Origin: Valencia hispanica
Lineage: Eukaryota > Chordata > Actinopteri > Cyprinodontiformes > Valenciidae
NCBI GenBank assembly: GCA_963556495.2
Contig: OY747723.1
Coordinates: 15,821,501 to 15,885,500 of the forward strand
DNA length: 64,000 nt
Direction of reading: 5' to 3'
The notes beneath the pieces are model-generated. The model was given only the letters and a program-made list of their open reading frames with translations, had not been told where the DNA came from and searched no databases. Of this stretch, positions 21,285-32,500 are shown piece by piece. Positions within the stretch are counted from its first letter, which is position 1. Every line of letters starts with the position of its first letter. Both the position numbers and the translations under genes were made by a program.

Positions 21285-22741
21285 ACACAAGCAAGAACAC
21301 TACATGGATTGGTCCAACCTGGAGTACCTGCGTTACTTGGTACTGATGACAGATTATTTGGGAAACTATTTGCTGGTCAAATCCTGTCTCATTCTTGTGA
21401 ACCTAGCAGTGGGTCATTTGATCTCTTGAGTTGGATGTGACTCTTTATACCCCTACAAATTACAGAGCCCCATATTGGTCTCTTTAGGGGTTTATACATC
21501 TAGGATTAGCGGTAGTTAAAAATTAAAAAGACCTTTTGATTTTTGTTTTATATAATTAATCCTGTATTTGTTTTCTCCTTATCAAGCATACATACATATA
21601 TTTTCATCCTAGAAATAATTTGCACATAAAATCTGATCATATTTCACAGTTCATCATGGTTGAATTCTCTAGCCCAGTGTGCATACACCCCTCCTCCCCG
21701 CCCTCCTTTTTCTCATTTCCATTCCCTCGCATCCCTGTTCTTGGCTTTGACCTTTTCCACATCCAGTGCACTATTTTCAGAGAGCTGAATGTCAGCAACC
21801 ATCAGAAATGGCTCCCTACCCGAAGCGGCGTCAATTTCAGCCTTGTTAGGCCCCTATGCTCGTATGGGCGCGCGTGCATACGCACACAGCGGCTGGGCCG
21901 CCCGCGCACAATGTAAACCGATCCCTCTTTGGCTGTCAGCTAACAAGTGGCTACCTGCTGGGTGAAAAAAGGGCATGGTGAGAAATGCTCTCAATCACTT
22001 CCAATTAATCCCCCCCACCACAACACAGCCCCCTCGTCTTTCCCCGAAGCGACTTGAAAAGGACAGTTTCTCCATGAAGTGTGTGAAGGGGGCACTTAGG
22101 CCTCCTCCTGGCTCTGATATTGATTTATTATCCTCGTCAACAACATGTACGACTTGAGGGCCTTGCAGCAGACCTGTTGGCATCAGGGAGTCATTAGGTG
22201 CAGGCGCTGAGAGACTCAGGCTCACCCTCACAGCAGCAAGGAAGCGAGCTGTTTGAAATGTGCACTAATAATGAAAGAATTTCCAGCCACAGTTTCCACT
22301 GTAATCTCTTTCCTTCATCAAATCCACCCTGTTGTGATTTCCAGACAGTTCTTATATCATGCTAATAGTGTGGATAATGATAATAAAGGCGAGAGTGTGT
22401 GTGTGAGTGTGGCGCTGTGCCTGATCGTGGCATCCCTGCTTGAAATGATTAGAAGGTTGGGGCCATTATGAGCTCCTCTCTGCCTTTTGTATCTGCTGTA
22501 ATGAATATTGAGGGGGGGGTATTTGGAGCACTTTGAGGAACTAACAGCCTTTTTAATCCTTTAATCCTGAGGAAAACCAATTTCACCCCTGTACACACAC
22601 ACATACACACATGGTTTGAAAGGGGTTTCACTGAACCTACTGTGTGTGTTTAACCTGCTCTCGTTAATTTCCCGGCTCAGAGACCTGGTGATCCTGGAGA
22701 TTAGCTTCATTAAAATCACATATTGTACGCACTGTTGTATG
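21285..22741. other. Candidate conserved noncoding cluster
   Basis: From about 21660 to 22480 the sequence is of mixed composition with CpG-rich (21840-21920) and homeodomain-word parts (CCAATTAATCC, GATTTATTATC, CACTAATAATGA, CATGCTAATAGTG). It resembles a cluster of vertebrate CNEs. Overlapping open frames on both strands do not resemble exons. Confidence 0.35.
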
Positions 22742-22760
22742 GTGTGTGTGTGTGTGTGTG
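22742..22760. repeat. (GT)n microsatellite
   Basis: About nine uninterrupted GT units. Confidence 0.95.
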
Positions 22761-23234
22761 GATCAAGTGAGCAGATAAGGAAGGGATGCTGTTGTTGGGG
22801 GGTTATCACCCATGTAGGTCCTGCCACACTCACTCCTGCAGATGACCCTCTTCCACCCTACATGTGGTTGAAGTCGGCAGTATTTAGTGTGGACCCATAC
22901 ACACTTGGCTCTTGGTTGTCTGCTCTGATGAAAGCAGTCCCCCCTTGAATGTTTCTGTGGCCTTTTTTTGAGCCTCAGTTCAAGGTGTATGAGCTCAACC
23001 CAATGTATTTGGTTAGAGATCTTCTCATCAGACCTTTGTTTCCTTCCTTTTTTAATGATCAAAGCCATTTAAGAGCAGGCATTTGTAGATAAACGAGTCC
23101 CAGACAGATATCAGTCTATAAAAGAAAATGCCACTGTCAGTTTTTGAATTAGTCTCCTGTTATGTTGTTTAATTATTATTGAACCGGATAAATTTACCAT
23201 TTGAGCAAACCGGCTTCCACATTCTGTGTACAAC
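22761..23234. other. Intergenic sequence
   Basis: No gene or repeat is recognised. It ends where Tc1-derived sequence begins. Confidence 0.4.
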
Positions 23235-23429
23235 GCTGTCAAAAGGCCAACCAAACCAAACCAACCTGACTGTATGTAGAAAAACGCACATTTTCTGCTA
23301 AACCCTAAAAACTGGCTGTGCCACCCTTGGCAGCTGTCATCAAAAATGTCCGATAACAGGATTCGTGATTCCATAAATAACAAGTCATCAAGGTTTCAGG
23401 CCATCACACCACCAGCACTAGGGATGTAT

Positions 23430-23456
23430 ATTGCGTCAGTCAATGACTGACGCAAT
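23430..23456. repeat. Perfect 13-bp inverted repeat, 1-base spacer
   Basis: ATTGCGTCAGTCA (23430-23442), spacer A, TGACTGACGCAAT (23444-23456). It sits just inside the left end of the hAT MITE, at or next to the junction with the LINE tail. Confidence 0.9.
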
Positions 23457-23595
23457 CTGCTGGGATTCCTTAAACAGGAAACTTTTTAACTGATTGGAAT
23501 GTTTGCATAAATGTATTGAAATGACTTGTTTAGTGCCTTGAGATGACATCTGTTGTGAATTGGCGCTATATAAATAAACTGAAAAAACTGAAAGT
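23457..23595 (+). repeat. LINE 3'-tail insertion
   Basis: 'gtgccttgagatgacatctg' and 'ttggcgctatataaataaac', followed by imperfect TGAAAAAACTGAAA repeats, form a 3' end frequently seen in fish retroposons. It interrupts the hAT MITE, so it is the youngest layer of this nest. Confidence 0.5.
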
Positions 23596-24319
23596 ATTGG
23601 CAAGAATCTGATGATACGATACGTATCACAATACAGGGGGGACAATATGATATATTGCGATACTACGAGTAAGACGATATATTGTGATTTTTAAAACTTA
23701 ATTTAATGGTAGAAAAAATGTCACAGCATTCTAAACACTCCAACCTGTTTCATACATAAAAGTTTTATTACTAGATCTAGTTAATCCACTGTCATTATTA
23801 TTGCTGTTATTGTCATCATTAATAGTACCATTCAAATTCTAAGAAATAAAACTAAAAATTGATACATTGCTTTTGAATATCGGTACAATTTCGTGACATA
23901 AAATATAGCGATATATCGGCGTATCCATATTTGCTTACATCCCTAACCACCACCATATTTGACTGGTGTAATATCATGTTCTTTTTCTAAATTGCTCTTT
24001 TCGTTTCATATCCAGATATAAAAGGATGGAAACCTTTCAAACAAGTTCCACTGTCGTCAGTCCACAGAACATTTTTCACAAAGATATTTCAAGATATTGT
24101 TTGGCAGGTGCGAGACGGACCTTTGGAATTCTCCTTTGGCCATGCTACTTTGGCCACTTTTGCCATGCCTCTCTCTTTTTTATTATTATTCTTGACTCAT
24201 GACCTCTGACCTTCACTTCGAGAGGCCTGCTGTGCTTTACATGTTTATATGGGTTAATTTGTGACCTCCTGGATGAGTTGACCATCCGATCTTGAAGTAT
24301 TTTGCGATCTCCCTTTACC

Positions 24320-24985
24320 ACAAAAAGCAGACTATTTTGCTTGTTTTAGTAACATATTGCATGTTTATTGCTGAGTGTATAAAAATAGAATAAAAGAATC
24401 ACTAAATTGTGTTTTTTAACTTGGAAAAATGGCCCATGAATAATTTCAGTCTGGCAATATTTGGCCCGCGTGTCAAAAGGTTTGGACAAGATAGGGTTCC
24501 TATACTTTAAAATGTCTGGAAAAGCATGGAATTTAATTGGAGCATTTCTCAGATCTGGAAAGGTTTTTGTTATCTAAACGATAAAAATAATCAGAATTTC
24601 TAAGCAATAAAGTTATTCTTCAATTGAATTTTCATCCCTCATCTCTTTATGGCTACACCTTAGTTAACTTATTTTGTTAAATCAAACATGGAGTTTACGA
24701 GTATGAGAAGAAAAATAAATATATTTTTGGTGTCTAGAGCTTCTTAGGTGAGAGTTTTAGACTAAACCTGTGGGCAGTTTTAAAACTTAGTCTGGTTTAG
24801 ATGTTAAAGTTTTAAAACTCCCAATTTTTGACATTTGCAAAAACTTTATAAGAAGTTTGCTATAAATAATCTGTGTTTAGTATATATGTATAGGCTCAGA
24901 AGTGGATTTGATTTAACTTGCTACTAAATACAATATGCAGGATTTTCAAATCTGGAAAAATATGAAATCTTGAAATGAAAATGAG
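24320..24985. mobile_element. hAT-like repeat pieces nested in Tc1 relic
   Basis: The segment includes 'atttggcccgcgtgtcaaaa' (about 24460) and a block starting 'tagggttcctatactttaaa' with repeated 'tctggaaaagcatggaattt' phrases. Related phrases recur at 31.15-31.26 kb. The termini are too decayed for a target duplication to be read. Confidence 0.4.
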
Positions 24986-25290
24986 TTAATAAAAGCTTTG
25001 TAACTCTTTCCAGACTTTGTTAGCCATCTATTCTTGAATCTGGCTAGATGTGTTGGTTTATAAAATCTTTTAGCCTGCTTCATGTTGTCAGAAAGGTTCT
25101 GTTTAAAGGGTCTTATGATTCTACATCTCTTCCTTGATTAAAGAAATCATCCTTTTAAACTGCTTTTCTGTGTTAACTTAGGTTATTTTTTGCCTAATAT
25201 TATAATTAGTTTGATGTGAAACATTTGTGACAATATAGCAAAAACAAAAGAAATTTGTAAGGGAGCAAATAGTTTTTTTAACAACCCTGC

Positions 25291-26413
25291 AGTTCACTCT
25301 GAGATGTTATAAGCGGTACTGTTTGTGTCTTTTTTGTTGTTTTTTCTCCTCATTTAATCTGCTTTGTGATTTGTACAGTTGCAGCAGCACCCTCGATCAT
25401 ACCTCCACCTGTCCTAGAGCCTGCACCATTGCCATCGTTCTAGCCAGCGACATTTGGAAGGACTTTAAGCAGTAAACACTGGCCAAGGTATGTTATTAAA
25501 TGCAACATAAAGAGCAACACATCTAAAGACGTCATTTAAATGAAAAACCTGAAAAAGAAATATAACGTAAATAGTTTCATGCTAGTTTATGTTGCAGAGG
25601 CCATCTTCATCCTTATTTCTATTTGCTTTGCTTACCAGACTTATGTCAGTCCTTAACAACTCTCTCTCTGTGACTTTTAACTCACCAAACACATTTAGTA
25701 TGTCTATACTCTATATTTTGTCCCAGTGAAAGTTTCTACACTTCAGCCTCTTGTTTCTAAATCTTTATTGGACTCAACACATACAGTTGTTGGTGTTTTT
25801 ATGTGGTGTGCTGAAATGCTAGGTTAATGTTAGCATGTTTACTCTCTGGTTTAATATAACTTGGCAAATAATGTATTTTATTGTGACTCCAGTTAATCCT
25901 GAAAAAGTTATCCTGCTTCTTGATCTTGTTTTATTTGAATGTCATAACAATTAATGCTCCAGCTTCTCTGTGCAGTGCTTTCCCTACATAGCAGAGTTGG
26001 TCTCATGACACAGACAGGAAGGCGCAGCAGCCAAGAGTCTCCTTATTTTAAACTAAAGTCTTGTCGTAAAGAGTGAAAAATCCAGGTTCTTTTGATGAAC
26101 ATGATCATTTTCACAGCCTATTACACAGTTCTGCATGCTGTGTACCCAAAAACCTGGCCTGGTTTTTATAAACCGACATGTTGCAGCTCTTTGAGGGGTG
26201 CAGATGACATGCGTTAACAAAGTACATCAACAGCAAGTATCAAGACTTTAGTTTAGTCTAGGACTCTGATACTCATCATTTAAAAATGCTTTGATGAGGA
26301 CATCTCAAAACTGGGTGATGCTCCAAAACTAGCACATCCGACTTCTTCCCAATGTTTGCAAAAATCAGGGATTGTGCACAGCATTAAAGTATGAAATTTG
26401 CTTTAAGGTCTAG
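25291..26413. other. AT-rich intergenic sequence
   Basis: No gene or nameable repeat was recognised. Confidence 0.4.
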
Positions 26414-26421
26414 ATGAGCAT

Positions 26422-27682
26422 CCATCCATCCATCCATCCATTTTCTTCCGGTTATCCGGGGGCAGGTCGCGGGGGCAGCAGCTTAACCAAAGAGACCCAG
26501 ACTTCCCTCTCCCCAGCCACTTGTTCCAGCTCCTCGGGAGGAATCCCAAGGCGTTCCCAGGCCAGCCGAAAAACATAGTCCCTCCAGCGTGTCCTGGGTC
26601 TTCCCCTGGCCTCCTCCCGGTGAGACGTGCCTGAAACACCTCACCAGGGAGGCGTCCAGGAGGGATCCTGACCAGATGCCCGAGCCACCTCAACTGACTC
26701 CTCTCAATGTGGAGGAGCAGCGGCTCTACTCTGAGCCCCCTCTGGATGACTGAGCTTCTCACCCGATCTCTAAGGGAGAGCCCAGACACTCTGCGGAGGA
26801 AACTCATTTCAGCCGCTTGTATCCGTGATCTCGTTCTTTCGGTCACCACCCAGAGTTCGTGACCATAGATGAGGGTAGGAACATAGATCGACCGGTAAAT
26901 TGAGAGCTTCGCCTTTCGGCTCAGCTCTCTCTCTTCACCACAACAGACCGGTACAGCGCCCGCATAACTGCAGATGCCCTACCAATCTGTCTATCGATCT
27001 CCCGCTCCATTTTTCCCTCATTCGAGAACAAGACCCCCAGATACTTCAACTCCTCCACTTGGGGAAGGACCTCATCCCCAACCCGGAGAAGGCACCCCAT
27101 CCGTTTCCGGCTCAAGACCATGGCCTCGGATTTGGAGGGGCTGATTCTCATCCCAGCCGCTTCACACTCGGCTGCGAACCGCCCCAGTGAAAGCTGTAGA
27201 TTACGTTCCGATTAAGCCAACAGGACCACGTCATCTGCAAAAAGCAGAGACCCGATCCTGAGGCCACCAAAACGGATCCCCTCAACACCTTGGCTGTGCC
27301 TAGAAATCCCGTCCATAAAAGTTATGAACAGGAACGGTGACAAAGGGGAACCTTGGCGGAGTCCAACTCTCACCGGAAACTCTGGTACCGGTCGTACAGG
27401 GACCTAATAGCCCGTATCAAGGGGCCCGGTACCCCATACTCCCGGAGTACCCCCACAGGGCTTCCTGAGGGACACGGTCGAACGCCTTCTCCAAGTCCAC
27501 AAAACACGTAGACCGGTTGGGCGAACTCCCACGCACCCTCCAGGACCCTACTGAGGGTGTAGAGCTGGTCCAGTGTTCCACGGCCAGGACGAAAACCGCA
27601 TTGTTTCTCCTGGATCCGAGGTTCGACTATCCGTCGGACCCTCCTCTCCAGAACCCCTGAATAGACCTTACCAGGGAGGCTC
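26422..27682 (-). mobile_element. 5'-truncated Rex3-type (RTE) LINE
   Basis: A minus-strand non-LTR element. The 3' end carries the (GATG)n-type tail (ATCC units at 26421-26442 on the plus strand), a known Rex3 feature. The 5' end is truncated within the reverse transcriptase. An identical 8-mer ATGAGCAT lies on each side (26414-26421 and 27683-27690), readable as the target duplication, although microhomology at the 5' junction makes its exact length uncertain. The stretch 'cggtgacaaaggggaacctt' near 27333 corresponds to a conserved Rex3 RT site. Confidence 0.85.
26430..27682 (-). pseudogene. Rex3 reverse transcriptase, partial and frameshifted
   Basis: From 27682 downward: SLPGKVYSGVLERRVRRIVE, then QCGFRPGRGTLDQLYTL. 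A frameshift falls where VDLEKAFDR-like residues are expected (near 27500). GLRQGSPLSPFLF-like residues follow, then the catalytic FADD box (LLFADDVVLLA, near 27220-27250). Next are SEAMVLSRKR and ELKYLGVLF (about 27040-27130), and SRIQAAEMSFLRRV and RLRWLGHLVR-like residues (26680-26830). The endonuclease domain is missing through truncation. Frames change at least three times, so it is dead. Confidence 0.85.
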
Positions 27683-27734
27683 ATGAGCATTGGTAAATAA
27701 ATTTATAGAGTATTGAATTTAAAATATTTAAGAC

Positions 27735-28115
27735 TTTATTTTCTGTTCTGTTGTCTGAAAGTCCATTAAATCCATCCGCCTGTGGCTTATGGCAGACTTT
27801 AAATGTGACTTCTTTTCCCATTCTCTTAACATTTGTTTCCTTCTTGCAGCTCTTGCATAACCGCTAGACTTTTACAGCGTATGACTTCACATGTTTGAAA
27901 AATAGATCAAACAAAGCTCTGTGAGATATTTAAAGCTTGGATACATTTTAATTTTCATAGAAATTGTGGCACAATGCATTGTCCTTTCACTTCACAATTA
28001 TAAGCACTACTACTAGTTTATGGTGGTCTATAACATAAAACCCCATCAAAATACATAGAGGTTTGTGGTTTTTATGTGACAAAAGTGAAAAAGTTCGAGA
28101 TGTGAATAATTTTGG
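27735..28115 (-). mobile_element. Tc1-like relic, N-terminal side and one arm
   Basis: 'tggcttatggcagactttaa' (about 27782) and 'gcttgcataaccgct'-like text correspond to a mid-transposase segment. After a gap, 'tcacttcacaattata' and 'gtttgtggtttttatgtgac' to 'gatgtgaataattttgg' (27988-28111) form a terminal arm. The sequence between is mostly deleted. Confidence 0.6.
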
Positions 28116-29154
28116 ACATGAAAACACAATATTTATTGATTTAAGTTAATCTCAATTCATTTTTTTTCTTTCATTATTTGTATTGGAGGTAAGTGTATTA
28201 TATACAGTATGCAAAAGTAGATAAAAAATAAATCCACTCAGTGTGGAGCTGTAATGAACTCAACATTTTGGTATGGAATAAAAAGGAAAAGCATGTTAAA
28301 AATAGAAGCAGCACTCTGGTTACTAGTTCCATTTTCTGATATGTGCTGGAAAGCCAGTATTGTAAATATTCTATCAATAACAGCTGGATTCTTAAGGGAT
28401 TATGTCCAAGAGAAGCACATGCAGCTCACGCAGCAGGTACTGAAAAAGCTAGATAAGGAAGCAGGGGATGAATGTGTGTAAATTCCTTTATGTGCTTACT
28501 GCGGTTGTGTTGTGCTGTGTGCGTGTGTCTGAAAGTGCAGAATGGCAGGGAGTGTATTTTTTGTGCATAACTCCCCACAGCACCTCCTATCATTGCTTCA
28601 TAATGGAAGAGTGTCTGGGGAGTTTTATCACCGAGCCTGGCTGGTCGGGGGACTTAGGGGCCAGGGCCCCCGCTAAAGGGTCCCCATGATGCTGAAAAGG
28701 TGACTGAATTGAAAAGAGGGGAAGGGGAATTTCTGATTTTGTGCATATAAAAGTCAAAGGGGGCATGACAAAGGAGAGCATCAGAGAAGAATCGTCCTCC
28801 CAGCATGCCACAGGGCTTCTCCTTCTCCCTCCATAGGTGAGGAGCAACATAATTAGAGAGATAAAAACCAAGAGTGGACGTGGAGGCATAGATAAGGTCT
28901 AATGAGAAACAGTTGGGATTGAAAAGGAAGAGGGGGAACGAAACAGAGGAATGGTAGAAATGAGAAAAGTGGTGGAAAAGGGGAGATTCAGATCAGATGA
29001 GGGTTATTAGTGTGATATGACACATCCAAGGAGTCCAGAACAAGCGATCAGATCCCCAGGGTTTCTCTTCTTGAATATACATTCCTGTTTACTGCAAAAA
29101 GTATCTTACACGCCAACACTAGATGCATTATTTTAGTGTTTTCTGAAGAATTTT
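28116..29154. other. Intergenic with CNE-like segment and a small open frame
   Basis: A 75-codon plus-strand frame (28254-28481) ends in a hydrophilic helix-like stretch, LRDYVQEKHMQLTQQVLKKL, not recognised as any family. The following 28500-28900 region is mixed in composition and may be regulatory. No splice acceptor or donor supports an exon. Confidence 0.2.
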
Positions 29155-30690
29155 CTCATACCCTTGCCTGGCAAAGTATACACACCCCTGCTAAAATACC
29201 TGACTTTATGTAAAAAATTAGACCATGATCATTTATTTCTTAACTTTCTCAGACTGTAGTGTGGCATTTATTCTTTTCAGTTCTTCTGAAAAACAAACAA
29301 ATCTCTTATGTATCTTTAACTAGAAAAAACAAAACTAAGCTGCGCTAAACTGGTTGCATATCTGTACACCCTTGAAGCAAACGTTGCTAAATTCACATTC
29401 GGATTGAATTTCAGCATCCAGTCGTCTTGAGTTCACATCTGCGTTCAGTTGTAGTAAATCTGATTTACCTGAAATAAAGTTCAGCTGTTCATGTTGGATT
29501 TCTCCAAATTTTCCATACTTACACCCTTGGGCTCAGGGTTGTCCAAAGTGAGGCCCGTGGGCCATTCGCGACCCTTGCAATATTTCTGTGCAGATTGAGC
29601 TAAGTGAATACTGTAAAAAAAATATTTTGAGACAAATTAAAATGAAGTGGAAAATAGTTTTTTTTTATTAACCAGGATTTTTGCTTTCATTTGATTTCAT
29701 ACTGAGTAGGACTAAAACAATTCAGCGACTTTTATCTAATTCAGACCCATTCAATAAATGTAGCAAAATACAGCAAACACATATACCCTTCATGTTGCTG
29801 AACACAGACAAAACAAATTGGTAGAACAAGATATTCAAAGCAACTCATGCACAAAATAAGGGAATTTGTATCTATTTCTTTAAATAGGGCAACTTATTCA
29901 TTAAGTAGCTTGACAGGAAAAAGGGCAGAGGGAACGAGAATGACCCACATGGTTCAGTTGCACATGCTCTGTCGCTGAACTATGTGGCATCCCATGAGAA
30001 CATTTTTATAGCTTAGATCTACAAATCCCTTTTCTACAAAAGTCAGAAGAATTGGTTTGTTTCCTTAAATTATTAAGTGTTTAGTTTATTGTTGAGTAGA
30101 TAAAAAGAAACAAAAACATTATAAAATGACTTGCGTTTTTAAGTAAAACCAAAAGATTTTGCAGCATGTGAGTACCTTCAACTTGATTTTGGCGCCACTC
30201 ATTTAGGTAAAGTCACAGTTCTACATTCACAGAATCTGAATGATTTCATTGTACAAACATATAAGTCAGGGGAAGGATACAAAACTTTTCACAACAATGT
30301 CAATGGGCCGTGGCCTATTAAAGATAGTCGGTAACACAACAAAAACCGGACGTTTCTCCAAAACTATTGAAAGACAAATTAGAAACTCTAAAGGGTGGCT
30401 ACCAAAAGGGCGACAGCAAAACTGGAGGAAGCCGCAGGAATGAATAATTAATTTCCATTATGGAGTTTGTGTAACAACAATCTCCTATATTCTTTATATG
30501 TCTGGACATAGAGGAAGAGTTATGAAACTGATTGATTTTTCACATGAAACAGCTTCAAATACCAGTCCGTTTTTTACCCAACACCTTCAGGTGTCTGCTG
30601 GAAAGCGGACGATAAAGATTAAACATCACGGTGAGTATGCATCTACATCAATCCAAGAAAATTATGATTTGGCTGAATGCTAGAAATGAA
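29155..30690 (+). mobile_element. Tc1-like relic, interrupted
   Basis: Plus-strand order: arm 'ggcaaagtatacacacccct' (about 29168); 'aataaagttcagctgttcat' (about 29472); 'gtcaggggaaggatacaaaa' (about 30267); 'acaacaatctcctatattct' (about 30474); and 'accttcaggtgtctgctgga' (about 30582). These match successive parts of one fish Tc1 family. Between about 29.53 and 30.23 kb lies foreign sequence starting 'cagggttgtccaaagtgagg', which looks like a hAT-type end. Confidence 0.6.
29535..30235. mobile_element. Possible hAT-type insertion in Tc1 relic
   Basis: It starts with CAGGGTTGTCCAAAGTGAGG then 'cccgtgggccattcgcgacc', a terminus of a dispersed hAT-type repeat. The right end is not clear and no duplicated target was found. 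The interior is AT-rich and noncoding. Confidence 0.35.
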
Positions 30691-31139
30691 CAGGAACATT
30701 GCATTTCATCTTAGGGGTGTGTAGACTGTTGAGAGGTGGTTCTGAAAATTTTCCAGTGAGTAACATAACATTTATTGTTGCTTTTCCTATTATCCTGCTG
30801 CGACCAACCTCTCTGCAGCCATCTGTGTACAACATCCACCCAGTTGGAGGCTTCCGTGTCTATCTTCATCACCCTGCACCAGATTAGCTGACACCTCTCA
30901 CCCCTCCTGCTATGATCTGCCCTGCTGTCAAACCCCAACAGTCATCCTTCTACATTTTAAAGCTCAATTCCCAAACAACTGCCCTGTGACTCTGTTTCGC
31001 CGTCTGAATGAAAAGGGTAAATGATAATGTAGTTTCCTTCATTCTGTGGAGTATTGATTTGACTCCTCTTTTCATTACAGGTCATTTAGCTGTGATCAAC
31101 GGAAAGGCGGCCATGTTTTCATAATATACACTCACAATA
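30691..31139. other. Intergenic sequence
   Basis: No gene or recognised repeat is seen. Confidence 0.35.
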
Positions 31140-31660
31140 ACAGGATTCGTACAGTCATGAAAAACCTGGAACAGTCATGGAATTTGAAAGTCAAATTTCC
31201 AGGCCCTTGAAAAGTTTTGGAATTTTGTAGGTCCTGGAAAAGTTTTGGAATTTTACAAAATCTATGTTCAAACTTTTAAACGTAATGCAAAATAAATAAG
31301 AAACGGGACAGTGAATAGAAATCGGGGACTCGTATACTTTTAGTCAGGCAGGTGACACGCCACCTTCTGAGGCCCTTAAATGTAGCTCATGGAGCTAGTG
31401 GCAAAACGATTCGGCGCATGCAAGCTAAGATGAAGAGTTCAAAATGGCAGGAAATGCAATTTCAACAATGTGTGGCTTGTTATGGACAAATATCAAAGCT
31501 GGCTGCAAAAGGATGCAGACTCAAGACACATCAAGTATAAACTATACAGCAAAACGTTCGATGCTTCAAATATGGGTTAAGCAGAAGTCTACACGGGCTA
31601 AGGCTGGTCACTTTACATGCAGCTCCCTCTGCTGGCAAAAGTGGGAATGACTTAAGTCAA
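31140..31660 (+). mobile_element. hAT-like relic with N-terminal zinc-finger trace
   Basis: The left part repeats phrases such as 'tcatgaaaaacctggaacag' and 'ccttgaaaagttttggaatt', known from a dispersed fish repeat and echoed at 24.5 kb. From 31444, MAGN-type residues give way, with frameshifts, to SWLQKDADSRH and SKTFDASNMG, then a stop. That is the N-terminal region of a hAT-derived transposase (KIAA1586-like zinc-finger type) as I recall it. It is heavily decayed and no catalytic part is visible. Confidence 0.45.
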
Positions 31661-32194
31661 AACAAAAACTTTAAATTTCAGTAAACAAGTGTTTGGCAAC
31701 TCAATGGGGCTGTGGTTGACACTTCGATAGGCGAACTTCAAGTCAAATAGTATTTACAAGTATGGTTCTGACTAAAGAACATTATTTCCTTTAAAACTCA
31801 AATGGGTTTTTTATGATGTCTCATTAAAAAATAACTGTTTAAGTTAAAACTGCAAAATATTGAACCGTATGGCATTCGCTTGAAAAAAAAAGATTTTTTT
31901 TTCTGAAATAATGAGATAAGTTTTACAAAAAAGTAAATCAATACCACTCAGTTTTTCTGGGGGGGAACTGGATAAATTTTACAAAATAAAAATGAAAAAG
32001 CTCTGTTTTTTGAATTAATGAGATAAACTGTGGGGAACAGAAAATTCGATGGGGCAGTACACCTAAACAAGCGCAAATTCCTCAGGTGCAATGTCGACCA
32101 AATAATAATCCTAATAATCCTATCTACATTGTTTAGTATTTCCCAGTTTCTCAATCCCAATACAAAGTAAAAGTGAATTAAACTCAACAAACGA
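31661..32194. other. AT-rich intergenic sequence
   Basis: No gene recognised; homopolymer A/T runs are frequent. Confidence 0.4.
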
Positions 32195-32500
32195 GACCTG
32201 TGATGGACAGGTGATCTGCAGGGTGTACTCCGCCTTTCGCCCGATGACAGCTGGACATAGGCACCAGCCCCCTACAAAAGATAAACGGTATAGGCGATGG
32301 TGGGATGGATGGAAACGGGACATGTTTGAGTTCCTCTTACTTAGGCAGTTAATAGTGCCTACAGGCTTAGAACATCCATCCTTCCATCCATCTATTGTCT
32401 ATACCGCCTATCCTCTCAGGGTGGCGATGCGGCTGGTGCCTATCTCCAGGTGTGGTACATCCTGGATATGTCCCCAGTCTATCGCAGGGCAATGAAATGA
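32195..32500. repeat. Inverted pair of SINE-like repeat 3' ends
   Basis: The plus copy (about 32198-32320) reads 'gacctgtgatggacaggtga', 'ctgcagggtgtactccgcct', 'ggcaccagccccctacaa' and a GGGATGGATGGA tail. The minus copy (about 32375-32495) has CCATCCATC, 'tataccgcctatcct', 'gctggtgcctatctccagg' and 'cagtctatcgcaggg'. Both correspond to the 3' part of the repeat at 5911-6255. The tails face each other across about 55 bp. Confidence 0.65.

Larger units (their letters stand above)
23419..23945. mobile_element. hAT-type MITE, 527 bp, inside Tc1 relic
   Basis: Termini TAGGGATGTA (23419) and TACATCCCTA (ending 23945) are exact inverses. The flanking 8-mers ACCAGCAC (23411-23418) and ACCACCAC (23946-23953) differ at one base, an 8-bp hAT target duplication. 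Interior words GATACGATACGTATCAC and GATATATTGCGATA are typical of fish hAT MITEs. It carries a LINE 3' tail at about 23457-23595. Confidence 0.75.
23235..25290 (-). mobile_element. Old Tc1-like relic, carrier of later insertions
   Basis: Minus-strand phrases of a fish Tc1 family appear in order: 'actggctgtgccacccttgg' (about 23311), 'ggccatcacaccacca' (about 23400), 'catatttgactggtgtaat' (about 23953), 'gtcagtccacagaaca' (about 24056), 'gacctcctggatgagtt' (about 24263), 'tttccagactttgtta' (about 25007), then an end 'gggagcaaatagttttt' (about 25261). It is broken by a hAT MITE at 23419-23945 and by hAT-like pieces at about 24.32-24.99 kb. No frame of useful length survives. Confidence 0.65.

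Noticed and set aside
26403..27690. Reverse transcriptase as an endogenous retrovirus
   Set aside because: There are no LTRs, protease, RNase H or env; the FADD box context, 3' GATG-type tail and truncation fit a Rex3/RTE non-LTR element.
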